A DNA stretch of 64,000 bases from Nitrobacter sp039808345 (GCF_047824785.1 NZ_CP181167.1:2170001-2234000); one strand, 5' to 3'; numbered from the stretch's first letter, positions 43,590 through 52,963 are shown. Notes: generated from the letters alone by a model not told the origin. Program-made: numbers and translations.

Positions 43590-44930
43590 TCACACCATCA
43601 TCATCACGGGATTCTCGATCAGCGTCTTGAACGCGCCGATCAACTCCGCGCCGAGCGCACCGTCGACCGCGCGGTGATCGCAACTCAGCGTCACGCTCAT
43701 GATGTGCGCCGCCTCGATCTTGCCGCCCCGCACCACCGCCCGCTCCTCGCTGGCGCCGACCGCGAGGATCGTGGCGTGCGGTGGATTGATGACGGCGGTG
43801 AAATCCTTGATGCCGAACATTCCGAGGTTGGAGACGGCCGTGGTGCCGCCCTGATATTCCTCGGGCTTGAGTTTGCGCGCCCGCGCCCGCGCGGCGAAGT
43901 CCTTCATCTCGGTGGAGATGGCCGACAGCGATTTCGTTTCGGCCTTGCGGATGATCGGCGTGATCAGCCCGCCCGGCATCGCGACGGCGACTCCGACATC
44001 GGAGTGCCTGTGTTTCAGCATGCCGCCTTCGGTCCAGCTGACATTGGCGTTCGGCACGCGTTGCAGCGCCACCGCCATCGCCTTGATGATGAAGTCGTTG
44101 ACCGAAAGCTTGTAGAGTGGCTTCTTCTCCTTGTCCTTCGGCGCGGACGCGTTGATGTCTTCGCGCGCGGACAGCAGCCGTCCGATGTCGCAGTCCATCG
44201 TCAGATAGAAATGCGGAACGTTCTGGATCGACGCGGTCAGGCGCTGCGCGATCGTGCGGCGCATGTTGTCATGCGGAACGAGTTCGTAGGAGCCGTCCTC
44301 GAACAGCGACAGGATCTGCTTGTCCGACATCGAGGGTGCGATCGACGGCGCGGTCGCCGTCTTCAGGCCCTTGCCGGACTTCGCCTGCTCCACGTCGCGC
44401 GCGACGATGCGGCCATGCGGACCGCTGCCCTCGATTTGCACCAGTTCGATGCCGGCCTCAACGGCGAGCCGCCGCGCCAGCGGCGATGAGAAAACGCGGG
44501 CGTGACCATTCGCTGGTTGCGCCGCTTGCGATCCTGATGATGCAGGCGTGGACACAGGGGCGCGGGAGGATGGTTCCGGAGAACCGGCCGCTTCTCCGCC
44601 GCCAGCTTTCGCCGCTGCCCCGGATTCTGCTTTCGCGCCGGCTTTCGGTTCTACCGTGGCTCCGCTCGCCGCCGCCTTCACGTCCTCGCCGTCACCGGCG
44701 AGCACCGCGATGACGTTGTTGACCGGCACGTCCTGCGTTCCTTCCGGCACCAGGATTTTCGCGATGGTGCCTTCGTCCACCGCCTCGACTTCCATGGTCG
44801 CCTTGTCGGTCTCGATCTCGGCGATGACGTCGCCGGACTTGACCGCGTCGCCCTCTTTCTTGAGCCACCTGGCGAGGTTGCCCTTCTCCATCGTCGGCGA
44901 CAGCGCGGGCATCAGGATGTTGATCGGCAT
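43590..44930 (-). CDS. pdhC: Dihydrolipoamide acetyltransferase (E2 of PDH)
   Basis: Core enzyme that passes the acetyl group to CoA. The 446-aa product has one lipoyl domain with the lipoylated Lys43 (EIETDKATMEVEA), an Ala/Pro-rich linker (75-145), a peripheral-subunit-binding domain (FSSPLARRLAVEAGI ... GPHGRIVARDV, about 147-185) and the catalytic domain ending in TLSCDHRAVDG (His and Asp of the active site). Twelve base pairs separate it from pdhB. Rhizobia use the name PdhC for E2; aceF elsewhere. Confidence 0.95.
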   Translation of the reverse strand: MPINILMPALSPTMEKGNLARWLKKEGDAVKSGDVIAEIETDKATMEVEAVDEGTIAKILVPEGTQDVPVNNVIAVLAGDGEDVKAAASGATVEPKAGAKAESGAAAKAGGGEAAGSPEPSSRAPVSTPASSGSQAAQPANGHARVFSSPLARRLAVEAGIELVQIEGSGPHGRIVARDVEQAKSGKGLKTATAPSIAPSMSDKQILSLFEDGSYELVPHDNMRRTIAQRLTASIQNVPHFYLTMDCDIGRLLSAREDINASAPKDKEKKPLYKLSVNDFIIKAMAVALQRVPNANVSWTEGGMLKHRHSDVGVAVAMPGGLITPIIRKAETKSLSAISTEMKDFAARARARKLKPEEYQGGTTAVSNLGMFGIKDFTAVINPPHATILAVGASEERAVVRGGKIEAAHIMSVTLSCDHRAVDGALGAELIGAFKTLIENPVMMMV

Positions 44931-44942
44931 GACTTGCCCCGC

Positions 44943-46349
44943 TTACCGGTAACAGACGGCCTTGGCGGCGGCGACGACTTCAGCCACCGACGGCAAGGCC
45001 AGCTTTTCGAGATTGGCCGCATATGGCATTGGCACGTCCTTACCCGAGACGCGCGTCACCGGTGCGTCCAGATAGTCGAATGCGTGTTCCATGATGCGCG
45101 CGACGATCTCCGCGCCGACGCCCGATTGCTGCCAGCCCTCTTCCACCGTCACCGCGCGGCCGGTCTTCTGCACCGACGCCACGATGGTGTCGGTATCCAT
45201 CGGGCGCAGCGTGCGCAGGTCGACGACCTCGGCCTCGATGCCTTCCTTGGCGAGTTCATCCGCCGCCTTCAGCGCATAGGTCATGCCGTTCGACCACGCG
45301 ATCAGCGTGACGTGCCGGCCGGCTCGCGCAATCCGCGCCTTGCCGATCGGCAGCACATGGTCATCGAGTTTCGGCACCGGACCGGTGTGTCCATACAGAA
45401 TTTCATTCTCGAGGAAGATCACCGGATTGGGATCGCGGATCGCGGCCTTCAGAAGTCCCTTGTGGTCGGCGGCGGAATACGGCGCGACCACCTTGAGGCC
45501 GGGAATCTGCGAGTACCACGCCGAATAGTCCTGACTGTGCTGCGCGGCGACGCGCGCCGCGGCGCCGTTGGGGCCGCGAAACACGATTCCGCAGCCCATC
45601 TGGCCGCCGGACATGTAGAGTGTCTTGGCGGCCGAATTGATGATCTGGTCCATTGCCTGCATGGCGAAGTTGAATGTCATGAACTCGACGATCGGCTTCA
45701 GGCCCGCCATCGCCGCGCCGACGCCGACGCCTGCAAAACCGTGCTCGGTGATGGGCGTGTCGATCACCCGCCGCGCGCCGAACTCCTGCAACAGGCCCTG
45801 CGACACCTTGTAGGCGCCTTGATACTCGGCGACCTCCTCCCCCATCAGGAAGACATCATCGTCGCGGCGCATTTCCTCGGCCATGGCGTCACGCAGCGCC
45901 TCGCGGATGGTCATGGTCACCATCTCGGTACCTTCCGGCACCTCGGGATCCTCTGAAATTCCGGGACGGGGCGAAGCGGGTATCGGCTTGCCCTCGCCGG
46001 CAGGCCGGGCCTCCGCAGCCGGGGCATCCGACGATGTCCGGGAAGCCTTCGGTTCTGTCTTGATATCTGTCTTAGGTTCTGAACCGGCAAGATCGGCGGC
46101 GCTTTCGCCGTCCGCAAGTATGGTGGCGATCGGCGTGTTCACCGCCACGTCGGCGGTTCCTTCAGGGACCAGTATCCTGCCGAGCGTTCCCTCGTCGGTG
46201 GCCTCGACCTCCATGGTCGCCTTGTCGGTCTCGATCTCGGCAATGACGTCGCCCGACCTGATCGCTTCGCCCTCCTTCTTCAGCCATTTGGCGAGGTTGC
46301 CTTTCTCCATGGTTGGCGAAAGCGCGGGCATCAGAACTTGAATTGGCAT
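44943..46349 (-). CDS. pdhB: Pyruvate dehydrogenase E1 beta with N-terminal lipoyl domain
   Basis: The 468-aa protein joins a lipoyl domain (1-78, Lys43 in EIETDKATMEVEA) and a linker (80-135) to the E1 beta fold (about 143-468): EEVAEYQGAYKVSQGL, GVGAAMAGLKPIVEFMTFNFAMQA and ITEHGFAG. The lipoyl fusion is typical of alphaproteobacteria such as Sinorhizobium. Its lipoyl domain is almost identical to that of PdhC. It pairs with PdhA to decarboxylate pyruvate and is 28 bp downstream of pdhA. Confidence 0.95.
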   Translation of the reverse strand: MPIQVLMPALSPTMEKGNLAKWLKKEGEAIRSGDVIAEIETDKATMEVEATDEGTLGRILVPEGTADVAVNTPIATILADGESAADLAGSEPKTDIKTEPKASRTSSDAPAAEARPAGEGKPIPASPRPGISEDPEVPEGTEMVTMTIREALRDAMAEEMRRDDDVFLMGEEVAEYQGAYKVSQGLLQEFGARRVIDTPITEHGFAGVGVGAAMAGLKPIVEFMTFNFAMQAMDQIINSAAKTLYMSGGQMGCGIVFRGPNGAAARVAAQHSQDYSAWYSQIPGLKVVAPYSAADHKGLLKAAIRDPNPVIFLENEILYGHTGPVPKLDDHVLPIGKARIARAGRHVTLIAWSNGMTYALKAADELAKEGIEAEVVDLRTLRPMDTDTIVASVQKTGRAVTVEEGWQQSGVGAEIVARIMEHAFDYLDAPVTRVSGKDVPMPYAANLEKLALPSVAEVVAAAKAVCYR

Positions 46350-46376
46350 GATCGCTCCGAAAAAAGGCTTGCGCGC

Positions 46377-47405
46377 TCAGCGATAAATATCGGTGTAAAG
46401 TTCGGACGCGTCGGGCTCTGGATCGTTCTGCGCGAAGTCCGCGGCCTTATTGATGATCTCGCGCACCTTGGCGTCGATCTTCTTCAACTCGTCCTCGGAG
46501 ACCTTGTCCGCCAGCAGGCGGTTGCGAACCTGTTCGATCGGATCCTGATCGTGCCGGACCTTGTCGACCTCCTCGCGCGTCCGGTACTTCGCCGGATCCG
46601 ACATCGAATGACCGCGATAGCGGTAAGTCTGCATTTCCAGGATGTAGGGACCATTGCCCTCGCGACACCATTTCACAGCCTTGTCGCCTGCCGCTTTCAC
46701 GGCGCGGACATCCATGCCGTCGATCTGCTCGCCGGGAATGTCGAAAGACACGCCGCGCCTGGAAAAATCAACCTGCGCCGACGAACGCGCCACCGACGTG
46801 CCCATCGCATAGCGGTTGTTCTCGATGATGTAGACGACCGGGAGCTTCCAGAGCTGCGCCATGTTGAAGCTCTCATAGACCTGGCCCTGATTGGCCGCCC
46901 CGTCTCCGAAATAAGTCAGGCTGACGCGATCGTTGCCACGATAGCGGTTGGCGAAGGCAAGGCCCGTTCCGAGCGACACCTGCGCGCCGACGATGCCGTG
47001 GCCGCCATAGAAATGCTTCTCCTTGCTGAACATGTGCATGGAGCCGCCCTTGCCCCGGGAGTAGCCGCCGCGCCGCCCGGTCAGTTCGGCCATCACGCCC
47101 TTGGCGTCCATGCCGCAGGCCAGCATGTGCCCGTGATCGCGATAGCCGGTGATGACCTGATCGCCCTCCTCCAGCGCCATCTGCATGCCGACGACGATCG
47201 CCTCCTGGCCGATATAGAGATGGCAGAAGCCGCCGATGGCGCCCATTCCGTAGAGCTGGCCGGCTTTTTCCTCGAAACGGCGGATCAGCAGCATGTCGCG
47301 CAGTGCGTGAAGGTCCTGCTCGCGCGTGAACGAGGGGGGTGGCTGGCTTTTCGAGCCGCTGCCTGCCGCCTGCGCGACGTTCTTCTTGGATGCAACCATG
47401 GCCAT
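46377..47405 (-). CDS. pdhA: Pyruvate dehydrogenase E1 alpha
   Basis: Thiamine-diphosphate subunit of E1. The 342-aa product shows the TPP/Mg signature GDGAANQGQVYESFNMAQLW followed by ENN (about 175-203), RGGYSRGKGGSMHMFS (about 112-127) and RYRGHSMSDPAKYR (about 262-275) with the phosphorylation-loop region. Two ATGs (47405, 47399) are possible. It is the first gene of the PDH cluster; a repeat-filled 287-bp gap and ftsB lie upstream, where a promoter is expected. Confidence 0.95.
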   Translation of the reverse strand: MAMVASKKNVAQAAGSGSKSQPPPSFTREQDLHALRDMLLIRRFEEKAGQLYGMGAIGGFCHLYIGQEAIVVGMQMALEEGDQVITGYRDHGHMLACGMDAKGVMAELTGRRGGYSRGKGGSMHMFSKEKHFYGGHGIVGAQVSLGTGLAFANRYRGNDRVSLTYFGDGAANQGQVYESFNMAQLWKLPVVYIIENNRYAMGTSVARSSAQVDFSRRGVSFDIPGEQIDGMDVRAVKAAGDKAVKWCREGNGPYILEMQTYRYRGHSMSDPAKYRTREEVDKVRHDQDPIEQVRNRLLADKVSEDELKKIDAKVREIINKAADFAQNDPEPDASELYTDIYR

Positions 47406-47528
47406 TCCGGATGCGAGAAAGGGTCACCCTCTCTAGCCCAACTCAAGCCACCTTGAAAGCGCGTGATATCAACGATGTTCGCTCTGTCGCGAAATTCCGT
47501 GACCGAAAACCGGGGGTTTTTGAAATTA

Positions 47529-47632
47529 TAGCGTTTTCGAGCGAAGTGGGCGCCGGTTCGCGTGAAGAAAACGCGTTAAATCAAGACCTGAGAGCTTCGC
47601 TTCTGATTCCATCATCAGAAGCGAAGCTCCAG
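47529..47632. repeat. Family A module between pdhA and ftsB
   Basis: Core hairpin with arms GCGTTTTC (47531-47538) and GAAAACGC (47567-47574) in inverse orientation (loop reads GCGAAGTGGGCGCCGGTTCGC), then a spacer and a 38-base hairpin GAGCTTCGCTTCTGAT/ATCAGAAGCGAAGCTC (47592-47629). Confidence 0.87.
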
Positions 47633-47692
47633 ACAAAAGCCTTCTGCGAAAAGGCTGAAGCGCCGCAAGCCCCGCGGCCACAAGCGGCGTTT

Positions 47693-48010
47693 CTAATCCT
47701 GGCGGATGATGTGAATCAGGTCGTGCGGATTCGCATAGTGGAGCTGATAGCGGACGCGCTCATCGAGCATGTCGGGATCGATTCCGCTCGCCCGCAAAAG
47801 CGCGACCCGCTTCTCGCCTTCGGCGCGCTCCGCCTTCAGCCGTTCCAGTTCGGAGGTCAGCGCGATGATCTCCTGATCGAGGTCCTGCCGCGCATTCAGC
47901 CCGTACTTGCCGGTATAGGCGTTGACGCCGAAATAGCCGACGATCATGGCGGCCATCGCATAGAGAGCAAGGCCGGTGAGCAGCGATCGAAGGCGTGAGC
48001 GTGAGACCAT
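47693..48010 (-). CDS. ftsB: FtsB/DivIC-like septum formation initiator
   Basis: A 105-aa bitopic protein: short basic N-terminus, membrane segment (about 9-28), then a coiled coil (about 37-75, LDQEIIALTSELERLKAERAEGEKRVALL) and a C-terminal motif DPDMLDERVRYQLHYANPHDLI typical of DivIC/FtsB. It links early and late divisome proteins in the periplasm. It lies 287 bp upstream of pdhA, a common order between eno and pdhA in this group. Confidence 0.9.
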   Translation of the reverse strand: MVSRSRLRSLLTGLALYAMAAMIVGYFGVNAYTGKYGLNARQDLDQEIIALTSELERLKAERAEGEKRVALLRASGIDPDMLDERVRYQLHYANPHDLIHIIRQD

Positions 48011-48197
48011 GTCCCGACGATGCGACGGTCCGGTTAAGGCTTCGCTAACAGCCTCGCAGGCCCCGTGCTGTTGATCCTATGGTTGCGCGGCCCTCACGGC
48101 CGGCTGAATCGCAAACCGGATGGCGCGGAAGGGACAGGCGCGCCTCTTGTGATAGACTTAATCACGAGAGAATCTTCGCCGCGCTCTCGACCTCCGG

Positions 48198-48785
48198 TCA
48201 ATACACGCCGGGAATGATGCGGTGGGTTTGCTGCATGTAGCGGCGATAGTCTTCCCCGAACGTCTCGATCATCATCTGCTCCTCGAAGCGCACACGCGCG
48301 AAGAACAGCACCGCCACGGCGGCGACGCCGCTGAAAGCGGCGACGACGTTCGGCAGCAGGCAGGCTTGCGCGATCGCCCACAGCCAGAACGAAGCGTACA
48401 TCGGATGGCGGATCAATCGGTACACACCAGTGCGAACGACCCGATGCCCCTCACGCACTTCAAGCGAAGCCGACCACTGCCGGCCGAGATCCTTGTGCGA
48501 CCGGCGGAACAGCCAGAGCGAGAAGGCGAACAACAGGCTGCCGAGTACGACGAGACCGTAACCCGGATCGTAGGCGAAAGCGCGCGGCCATCCCGTCGCG
48601 AGATTGACCACGGGAATGACAAACAGTCCGGCAAAAGCCGCCGCCAGAAGCACGCGCTCGCGCAAGGTGCCGTCGCGCCGCAACGTCGCGGTGCCCCGCG
48701 CCCGCCGGGCATAGGGGTAGCGGATGATGAACCAGGTGACGAGACCGATAAGCCATATCGTCTGTCCGAGTATGATCGAAGACAT
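48198..48785 (-). CDS. Isoprenylcysteine carboxyl methyltransferase-family membrane protein
   Basis: A 195-aa protein with four or five membrane segments. The ICMT/phospholipid-methyltransferase signature is present: RTGVYRLIRHPMYASFWLWAIAQ (about 115-138) and FEEQMMIETFGEDYRRYMQQTHRIIPG at the C-terminus, where SAM and the substrate head bind. Bacterial members methylate varied small or lipid substrates and the actual substrate is unknown. It follows the hydrolase-like gene at 48801 by 15 bp and may be co-transcribed. Confidence 0.85.
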   Translation of the reverse strand: MSSIILGQTIWLIGLVTWFIIRYPYARRARGTATLRRDGTLRERVLLAAAFAGLFVIPVVNLATGWPRAFAYDPGYGLVVLGSLLFAFSLWLFRRSHKDLGRQWSASLEVREGHRVVRTGVYRLIRHPMYASFWLWAIAQACLLPNVVAAFSGVAAVAVLFFARVRFEEQMMIETFGEDYRRYMQQTHRIIPGVY

Positions 48786-48800
48786 CAGCCGCCGCCGTGC

Positions 48801-50051
48801 TCAAACAGCGCCGACAACAGCGGCATCCGCCGGCCTGGTCGCGGCCGTCCCGGATGACGCGTGCTTCAGCAGCGCGCCGTCCTCTCCGAAGCGATCGATA
48901 CCGCCGCGAGGCGACGTGATCTCCTCGAACGGCAGCGGACCACAGATGATCAGGCAATAATCGTAGTTGGCGCGCACGCTGTTTCCCATCAGAAATTTAT
49001 AATGCAACAGCATGAAGTTGAACCGGTGACGCCGGAAGCTGGCCCTGTCCATCATGTCGTGCAACTGTACGCGGCGGATGTCCGGACGCCCGCCCGAGCG
49101 TTCGCGGCTGACGCGCTTTAGCATGACCGGATCGAAGCGGTAGAAACTGATGGCGTCGTCGCGGGCGTGATACTCGGTCCACGGAATTCGGATCTCTCCG
49201 GCAACGGTCCGCGCGGCCTGGCGAATGCGCTCGCCGCGCGGATGAAGTGAGAATTTCGCGATGGTGGAGCCGACGGTCAGAATACACAAGGAGCGACCGC
49301 GCCGCGCAAGTTCGGGATCGCGTTCCAGCGCGCGCGCCACCGCATCCATGACCAACGCGGCGCCGAGGCAATGACCGATGATGACGACCTCATCGACGTC
49401 GGCGTTGCGAACCCGGTCAAGTATCCGCTCCGCGAAGCGATCGATCCGGGCATCCATTCGCGGCCGCCGCCCGTATACAAACTCGCGCGAAAAGATCCAG
49501 TCGTCGAATACATGGTTGATCGGACGCCGCCAGCCCAGCAGGCGCAACAAGCCGGCGCTGACGCCCACGACCGCCGCGACGCCAAGCACGCCCGCCGGAA
49601 ATCCGCTCACGCCCGTCAGCCGGACCAGGCCGTATCCCACCGCCACGCCGCACAGGATAAACGCCGCGACGTACAGATACGGGAACAGAAAGAATCCGGC
49701 ATATTTCCAGTTCGCATACATGAAGCGGAACAGCGTGCCGGTCACAATGAAATCGACCAGCGTGACGAAGCTCTGCCACAGGCGCGACCACATCCCGCGC
49801 GCATGATCTTCAAGGATCAGGTCGTCCCATCGCAGCATTTCATAGGATGTGCGCGTGCTCCAGTTAGGCCCGGACGCCTCGACGACCCAGGACGCGCTCA
49901 CCGGCGTCGCCTCGATCGCGCCCACGATCCCGGCGCTCACGCCCCAGGTGCGCTGAAAAACCGACAGCGATCGCTCCAGGCGGTTCACTTGTTGCTCCGG
50001 CGAAATCGGATCGTATCCGCCGATATGAAAGACATGCCGCCGCGCGATCAT
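48801..50051 (-). CDS. Membrane protein with alpha/beta-hydrolase-like core and Cys elbow
   Basis: A 416-aa protein. Residues 1-100 are soluble; two membrane segments lie at about 118-142 and 150-172. The C-terminal part (from about 200) has a hydrolase-like strand-elbow-helix VDEVVIIGHCLGAALVMDAVAR (219-240), where the usual nucleophile Ser of GxSxG is Cys228, as in dienelactone-hydrolase-like enzymes. Asp and His candidates follow but I cannot fix them. The start MIARRHVFHIGGYDPISP suggests an unusual N-terminal strand. Substrate unknown. Confidence 0.7.
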   Translation of the reverse strand: MIARRHVFHIGGYDPISPEQQVNRLERSLSVFQRTWGVSAGIVGAIEATPVSASWVVEASGPNWSTRTSYEMLRWDDLILEDHARGMWSRLWQSFVTLVDFIVTGTLFRFMYANWKYAGFFLFPYLYVAAFILCGVAVGYGLVRLTGVSGFPAGVLGVAAVVGVSAGLLRLLGWRRPINHVFDDWIFSREFVYGRRPRMDARIDRFAERILDRVRNADVDEVVIIGHCLGAALVMDAVARALERDPELARRGRSLCILTVGSTIAKFSLHPRGERIRQAARTVAGEIRIPWTEYHARDDAISFYRFDPVMLKRVSRERSGGRPDIRRVQLHDMMDRASFRRHRFNFMLLHYKFLMGNSVRANYDYCLIICGPLPFEEITSPRGGIDRFGEDGALLKHASSGTAATRPADAAVVGAV

Positions 50052-50276
50052 TCCGTCACTTCCGTATCGTCATGTTTTCAGGCCCGCCAGTAGAGGCGTC
50101 GACTCTTCCGGGGGCCGCCCAACACGATACCCAACTTCGACCTCGAATACTTCCCTGGAAAACAGGTGAGCTGTGACGTTTCAGTCACAACGCACAGGAT
50201 TCCCGGTTACACAATTGACGAGAGAATGCGAGGGCGCAAATACTAAACGTCCCAGAGATTCATATGGAACTTATCG

Positions 50277-50951
50277 ATGCCGACTGGTTTTCCGCCTGCT
50301 CGACGTAGCCTGCGTGCCGGGATTGGAGGTCTGATCCTGTTGGCGCTCGGTGGATTGCTGACGAATTCCGCCATCGCGCGAACCGCCACACCCCACAAAA
50401 CAGGCCATGTTTATCTCATGCGGGGCCTGTTTAACGTGTTTTCGCTCGGCATGGACGATCTGGCCGCGAAGCTTCAGAAAGTCGGCGTGAAGGCCGAAGC
50501 CGTGCCATATACGTCCTGGTCCTCTCTCGCCGACAGCATTACCGCTGAGTTTCGTGCCGGCAACCGCGAGCCGATCATTCTGATGGGCCATTCCTACGGC
50601 GCGGATACGACGATCTCACTGGCGCGCAAGCTGAATGAAAACCGGATTCCCGTGGTGCTGATCGTCAACTTCGATCCGACGGCGCCGGACCGGGTTCCAC
50701 CCAATGTCCGACGAATCATCAATTTTTACGTGCCGACCGACTGGGGACAGCCGGTGGAGCCTGGCAAAAAGTTTCGCGGCCGCCTGTCCAACCTCGATGA
50801 GAGCGGCAAACATGGTCATTTCGAGATCGATAAGGCCGACGAGCTTCATCGCAAGGCGATCGCGGCCGTGCTTCAAGCCGTGGGACGAGGCGCGCCCCGC
50901 GTCAAGCGGCCCGCCCGGCACGATCAGATATCCGAAGCACCGGCGCAATAA
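50277..50951 (+). CDS. Secreted alpha/beta hydrolase-like protein
   Basis: A 224-aa protein with a signal peptide or anchor (about 12-34). The elbow ILMGHSYGADTT places the nucleophile at Ser106, after strand HVYLMRGLFNVFS (oxyanion region) and before NFDPTAPDRVPPNVRRIINFYVP (catalytic Asp region). The C-terminal HGHFEID contributes a plausible His. This arrangement resembles lipase/esterase-type enzymes of unknown substrate. It is divergent from the hydrolase-like gene at 50051, with 225 bp between. Confidence 0.72.
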   Translation: MPTGFPPARRSLRAGIGGLILLALGGLLTNSAIARTATPHKTGHVYLMRGLFNVFSLGMDDLAAKLQKVGVKAEAVPYTSWSSLADSITAEFRAGNREPIILMGHSYGADTTISLARKLNENRIPVVLIVNFDPTAPDRVPPNVRRIINFYVPTDWGQPVEPGKKFRGRLSNLDESGKHGHFEIDKADELHRKAIAAVLQAVGRGAPRVKRPARHDQISEAPAQ

Positions 50952-51035
50952 CCGGACACGGAATGATTGCCGTCAACCGGATCGTCAGGCCCGTCCCGGC
51001 CATGCCGACGACAGTTATTCGGGCATCCCTGCGCT

Positions 51036-51075
51036 GAGGCCTTCCGCTTCTGGTTGAATCAGAAAGCAAGGCGTC
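51036..51075. repeat. Single-hairpin remnant of family A
   Basis: GAGGCCTTCCGCTTCTGGTT and AATCAGAAAGCAAGGCGTC form a hairpin like the first half of the complete module at 39497. No core hairpin follows. It lies just after the eno stop codon, where it could act as a transcript end. Confidence 0.7.
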
Positions 51076-51095
51076 AGCCCGTTCTGGCGACCGCG

Positions 51096-52379
51096 TTACG
51101 CCAGAGCCTTGAGCGCGGCACGTCCCGCGTACTTCGCCTGAACGCCAAGCTGTTGCTCGATCCGCAGCAACTGATTGTACTTGGCGGCGCGGTCCGAACG
51201 CGACAGCGATCCGGTCTTGATCTGTCCGCAATTGGTGGCGACCGCGAGGTCGGCGATGGTGGAGTCTTCGGTCTCCCCCGAGCGGTGCGACATCACGGCG
51301 GTATAGCCGGCCTTGTACGCCATCTCGACAGCGGCAAGCGTCTCGGTCAACGTGCCGATCTGGTTGACCTTGATGAGGATGGAATTGGCGCGGCCATTGC
51401 GGATGCCGTCGGCGAGCCGCGTTACGTTGGTCACGAACAGGTCGTCGCCGACAAGCTGGCAGGTCTTGCCGATCATCTCGGTGATGAGCTTCCAGCCCGC
51501 GAAATCGTCTTCGGCCATGCCGTCCTCGATCGAGACGATCGGATAGTCCGAGGCCAGCCTGGCGAGATATTTTGCCTGCTCCTCGATCGAGCGGGTCTTG
51601 CCCTCGCCTTCGTAAACGTACTTGCCGTCCTTGAAGAATTCGGTCGAAGCCGGATCGAGCGCCAGCGCCACGTCATCGCCCGGCCTGTAGCCGGCCTTGA
51701 CGATCGCCCCCATGATGAAATCGAGCGCCGCGCCGGCTGACGGCAGTTCCGGCGCAAAGCCGCCCTCATCGCCGACGTTGGTGTTGTGGCCGGCCTTCTT
51801 CAGCTCGGACCTCAGGGTGTGAAAGATTTCCGATCCGCAGCGCAGCGCGTCCGAGAACGTTTTGACGCCAACCGGCATGATCATGAATTCCTGGAAGTCG
51901 ATCGGATTGTCGGCATGCACGCCGCCGTTGACGATATTCATCATCGGCACCGGAAGCGTCCGCGCCGTGACGCCGCCGACGTAGCGGTACAGCGGGATGT
52001 CGAGGGAATCCGCCGCCGCCCTGGCGAGCGCCAGGGACACGCCCAGAATAGCGTTGGCGCCGAGCCGGCCCTTGTTGGCTGTTCCGTCAAGCTCGATCAG
52101 GGTCTCGTCGATCTGCGCCTGCTGCTCGGCGTCCATGCCCCCGATCGCATCGAAAATTTCGCCGTTCACGGCGTCGACCGCTTTTCGGACGCCCTTGCCG
52201 TGATAGCGGCCGTTGTCGCCGTCGCGCAGTTCGACCGCCTCATAAGCGCCGGTAGAAGCCCCGGACGGCACCGCGGCCCGGCCCATCGCGCCATCTTCGA
52301 GCACCACGTCGACCTCGACGGTCGGATTGCCGCGGCTGTCGAGAATTTCACGGCCGATGATGTCGACGATGGCAGTCAT
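51096..52379 (-). CDS. eno: Enolase
   Basis: Converts 2-phosphoglycerate to phosphoenolpyruvate. The ATG at 52379 (427 aa) begins MTAIVDIIGREILDSRGNPTVEVDV; a start six codons upstream is also open. Motifs are complete: PSGASTGAYEAVELRDGD (about 37-54), VGDEGGFAPEL (general acid/base region, about 204-214) and SHRSGETEDSTIADLAV with GQIKTGSLSRSDR near the end. It is a single gene with a repeat-rich gap upstream. In this group eno often lies near pdh, pyrG and kdsA, as seen here. Confidence 0.96.
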   Translation of the reverse strand: MTAIVDIIGREILDSRGNPTVEVDVVLEDGAMGRAAVPSGASTGAYEAVELRDGDNGRYHGKGVRKAVDAVNGEIFDAIGGMDAEQQAQIDETLIELDGTANKGRLGANAILGVSLALARAAADSLDIPLYRYVGGVTARTLPVPMMNIVNGGVHADNPIDFQEFMIMPVGVKTFSDALRCGSEIFHTLRSELKKAGHNTNVGDEGGFAPELPSAGAALDFIMGAIVKAGYRPGDDVALALDPASTEFFKDGKYVYEGEGKTRSIEEQAKYLARLASDYPIVSIEDGMAEDDFAGWKLITEMIGKTCQLVGDDLFVTNVTRLADGIRNGRANSILIKVNQIGTLTETLAAVEMAYKAGYTAVMSHRSGETEDSTIADLAVATNCGQIKTGSLSRSDRAAKYNQLLRIEQQLGVQAKYAGRAALKALA

Positions 52380-52511
52380 AAGAACCTCTTGAGTCACTGG
52401 ATCACGATGGTTGGATCGAATCGGTCCAGAACCATGAACGTGATCGATTCCAAATATTTTGAGAAGCGGGACGCGGGCAGAAAACAGCTACCTGCTTTTC
52501 CTCATCCCGCT

Positions 52512-52586
52512 CTAGTGTCCCGATTCCGAAGTTCGCATACCTTGCCGCAACCTCTGATGCGAACTTCGGAATCAAAAGGACACTAG
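52512..52586. repeat. Family B palindromic module (CTAG ends), copy 1
   Basis: A 75-bp inverted repeat with CTAGTGTCC at one end and GGACACTAG at the other; GATTCCGAAGTTCGCAT pairs with ATGCGAACTTCGGAATC. Both ends are CTAG. The loop is about 20 bases. Confidence 0.88.
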
Positions 52587-52599
52587 CAACTTTATGATT

Positions 52600-52703
52600 C
52601 TAGAGCATTTTCCGGCGAAGTGGATACCGGTTCGCCGCAAGAAAATGCGACCAGACAATAATTTCTAGAGCATGGTCCGATTCAACTTGAACGGATCATG
52701 CTC
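52600..52703. repeat. Two family A cores joined at CTAG
   Basis: First core: GCATTTTC (52605-52612)/GAAAATGC (52641-52648), inverted loop. A shared CTAG at 52665-52668 starts the second, smaller hairpin GAGCATGGTCCG/CGGATCATGCTC ending at 52703. Stem bases differ from other copies in a matched way on both arms. Confidence 0.82.
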
Positions 52704-52779
52704 TAATGTGGTTTAGATTCAGAAGTTCGCTTGACGGACTCGATGGGGCAATGAAGCGAACTGCTGAACCACCACACTG
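52703..52779. repeat. Family B palindromic module, copy 2 (diverged)
   Basis: CTAATGTGGTTTAGATTCAG and the far arm CTGAACCACCACACTGG pair with some mismatches; AAGTTCGCTT and AAGCGAACTG continue the stem. The CTAG ends have decayed to CTAA and CTGG. It directly follows the module at 52600-52703. Confidence 0.7.
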
Positions 52780-52866
52780 GATTTTGCGCCGCTTCTACAG
52801 CAATGCTTGTGGGTGGGAAAGGCTGTGAATCATGACTCTCTCATGACGACGGCCTTTCTCTGACGA

Positions 52867-52942
52867 TGGCTTTCCGCTTCCGGCCGTATCAGAAGCGGGG
52901 CTTTATGATCCTTATCCAAAATCGGCTTCCACTTTCGCCGAT
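52867..52942. repeat. Degenerate family A module
   Basis: TTTCCGCTTCCGG and TATCAGAAGCGGGGC recall the first hairpin; ATCGGCTTCCACTTTCGCCGAT is a short core relic. It ends 21 bp before the queF ATG. With the modules upstream it accounts for most of the gap 52380-52963. Confidence 0.65.
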
Positions 52943-52963
52943 CCCGCTTTGACAGAGACGGTC

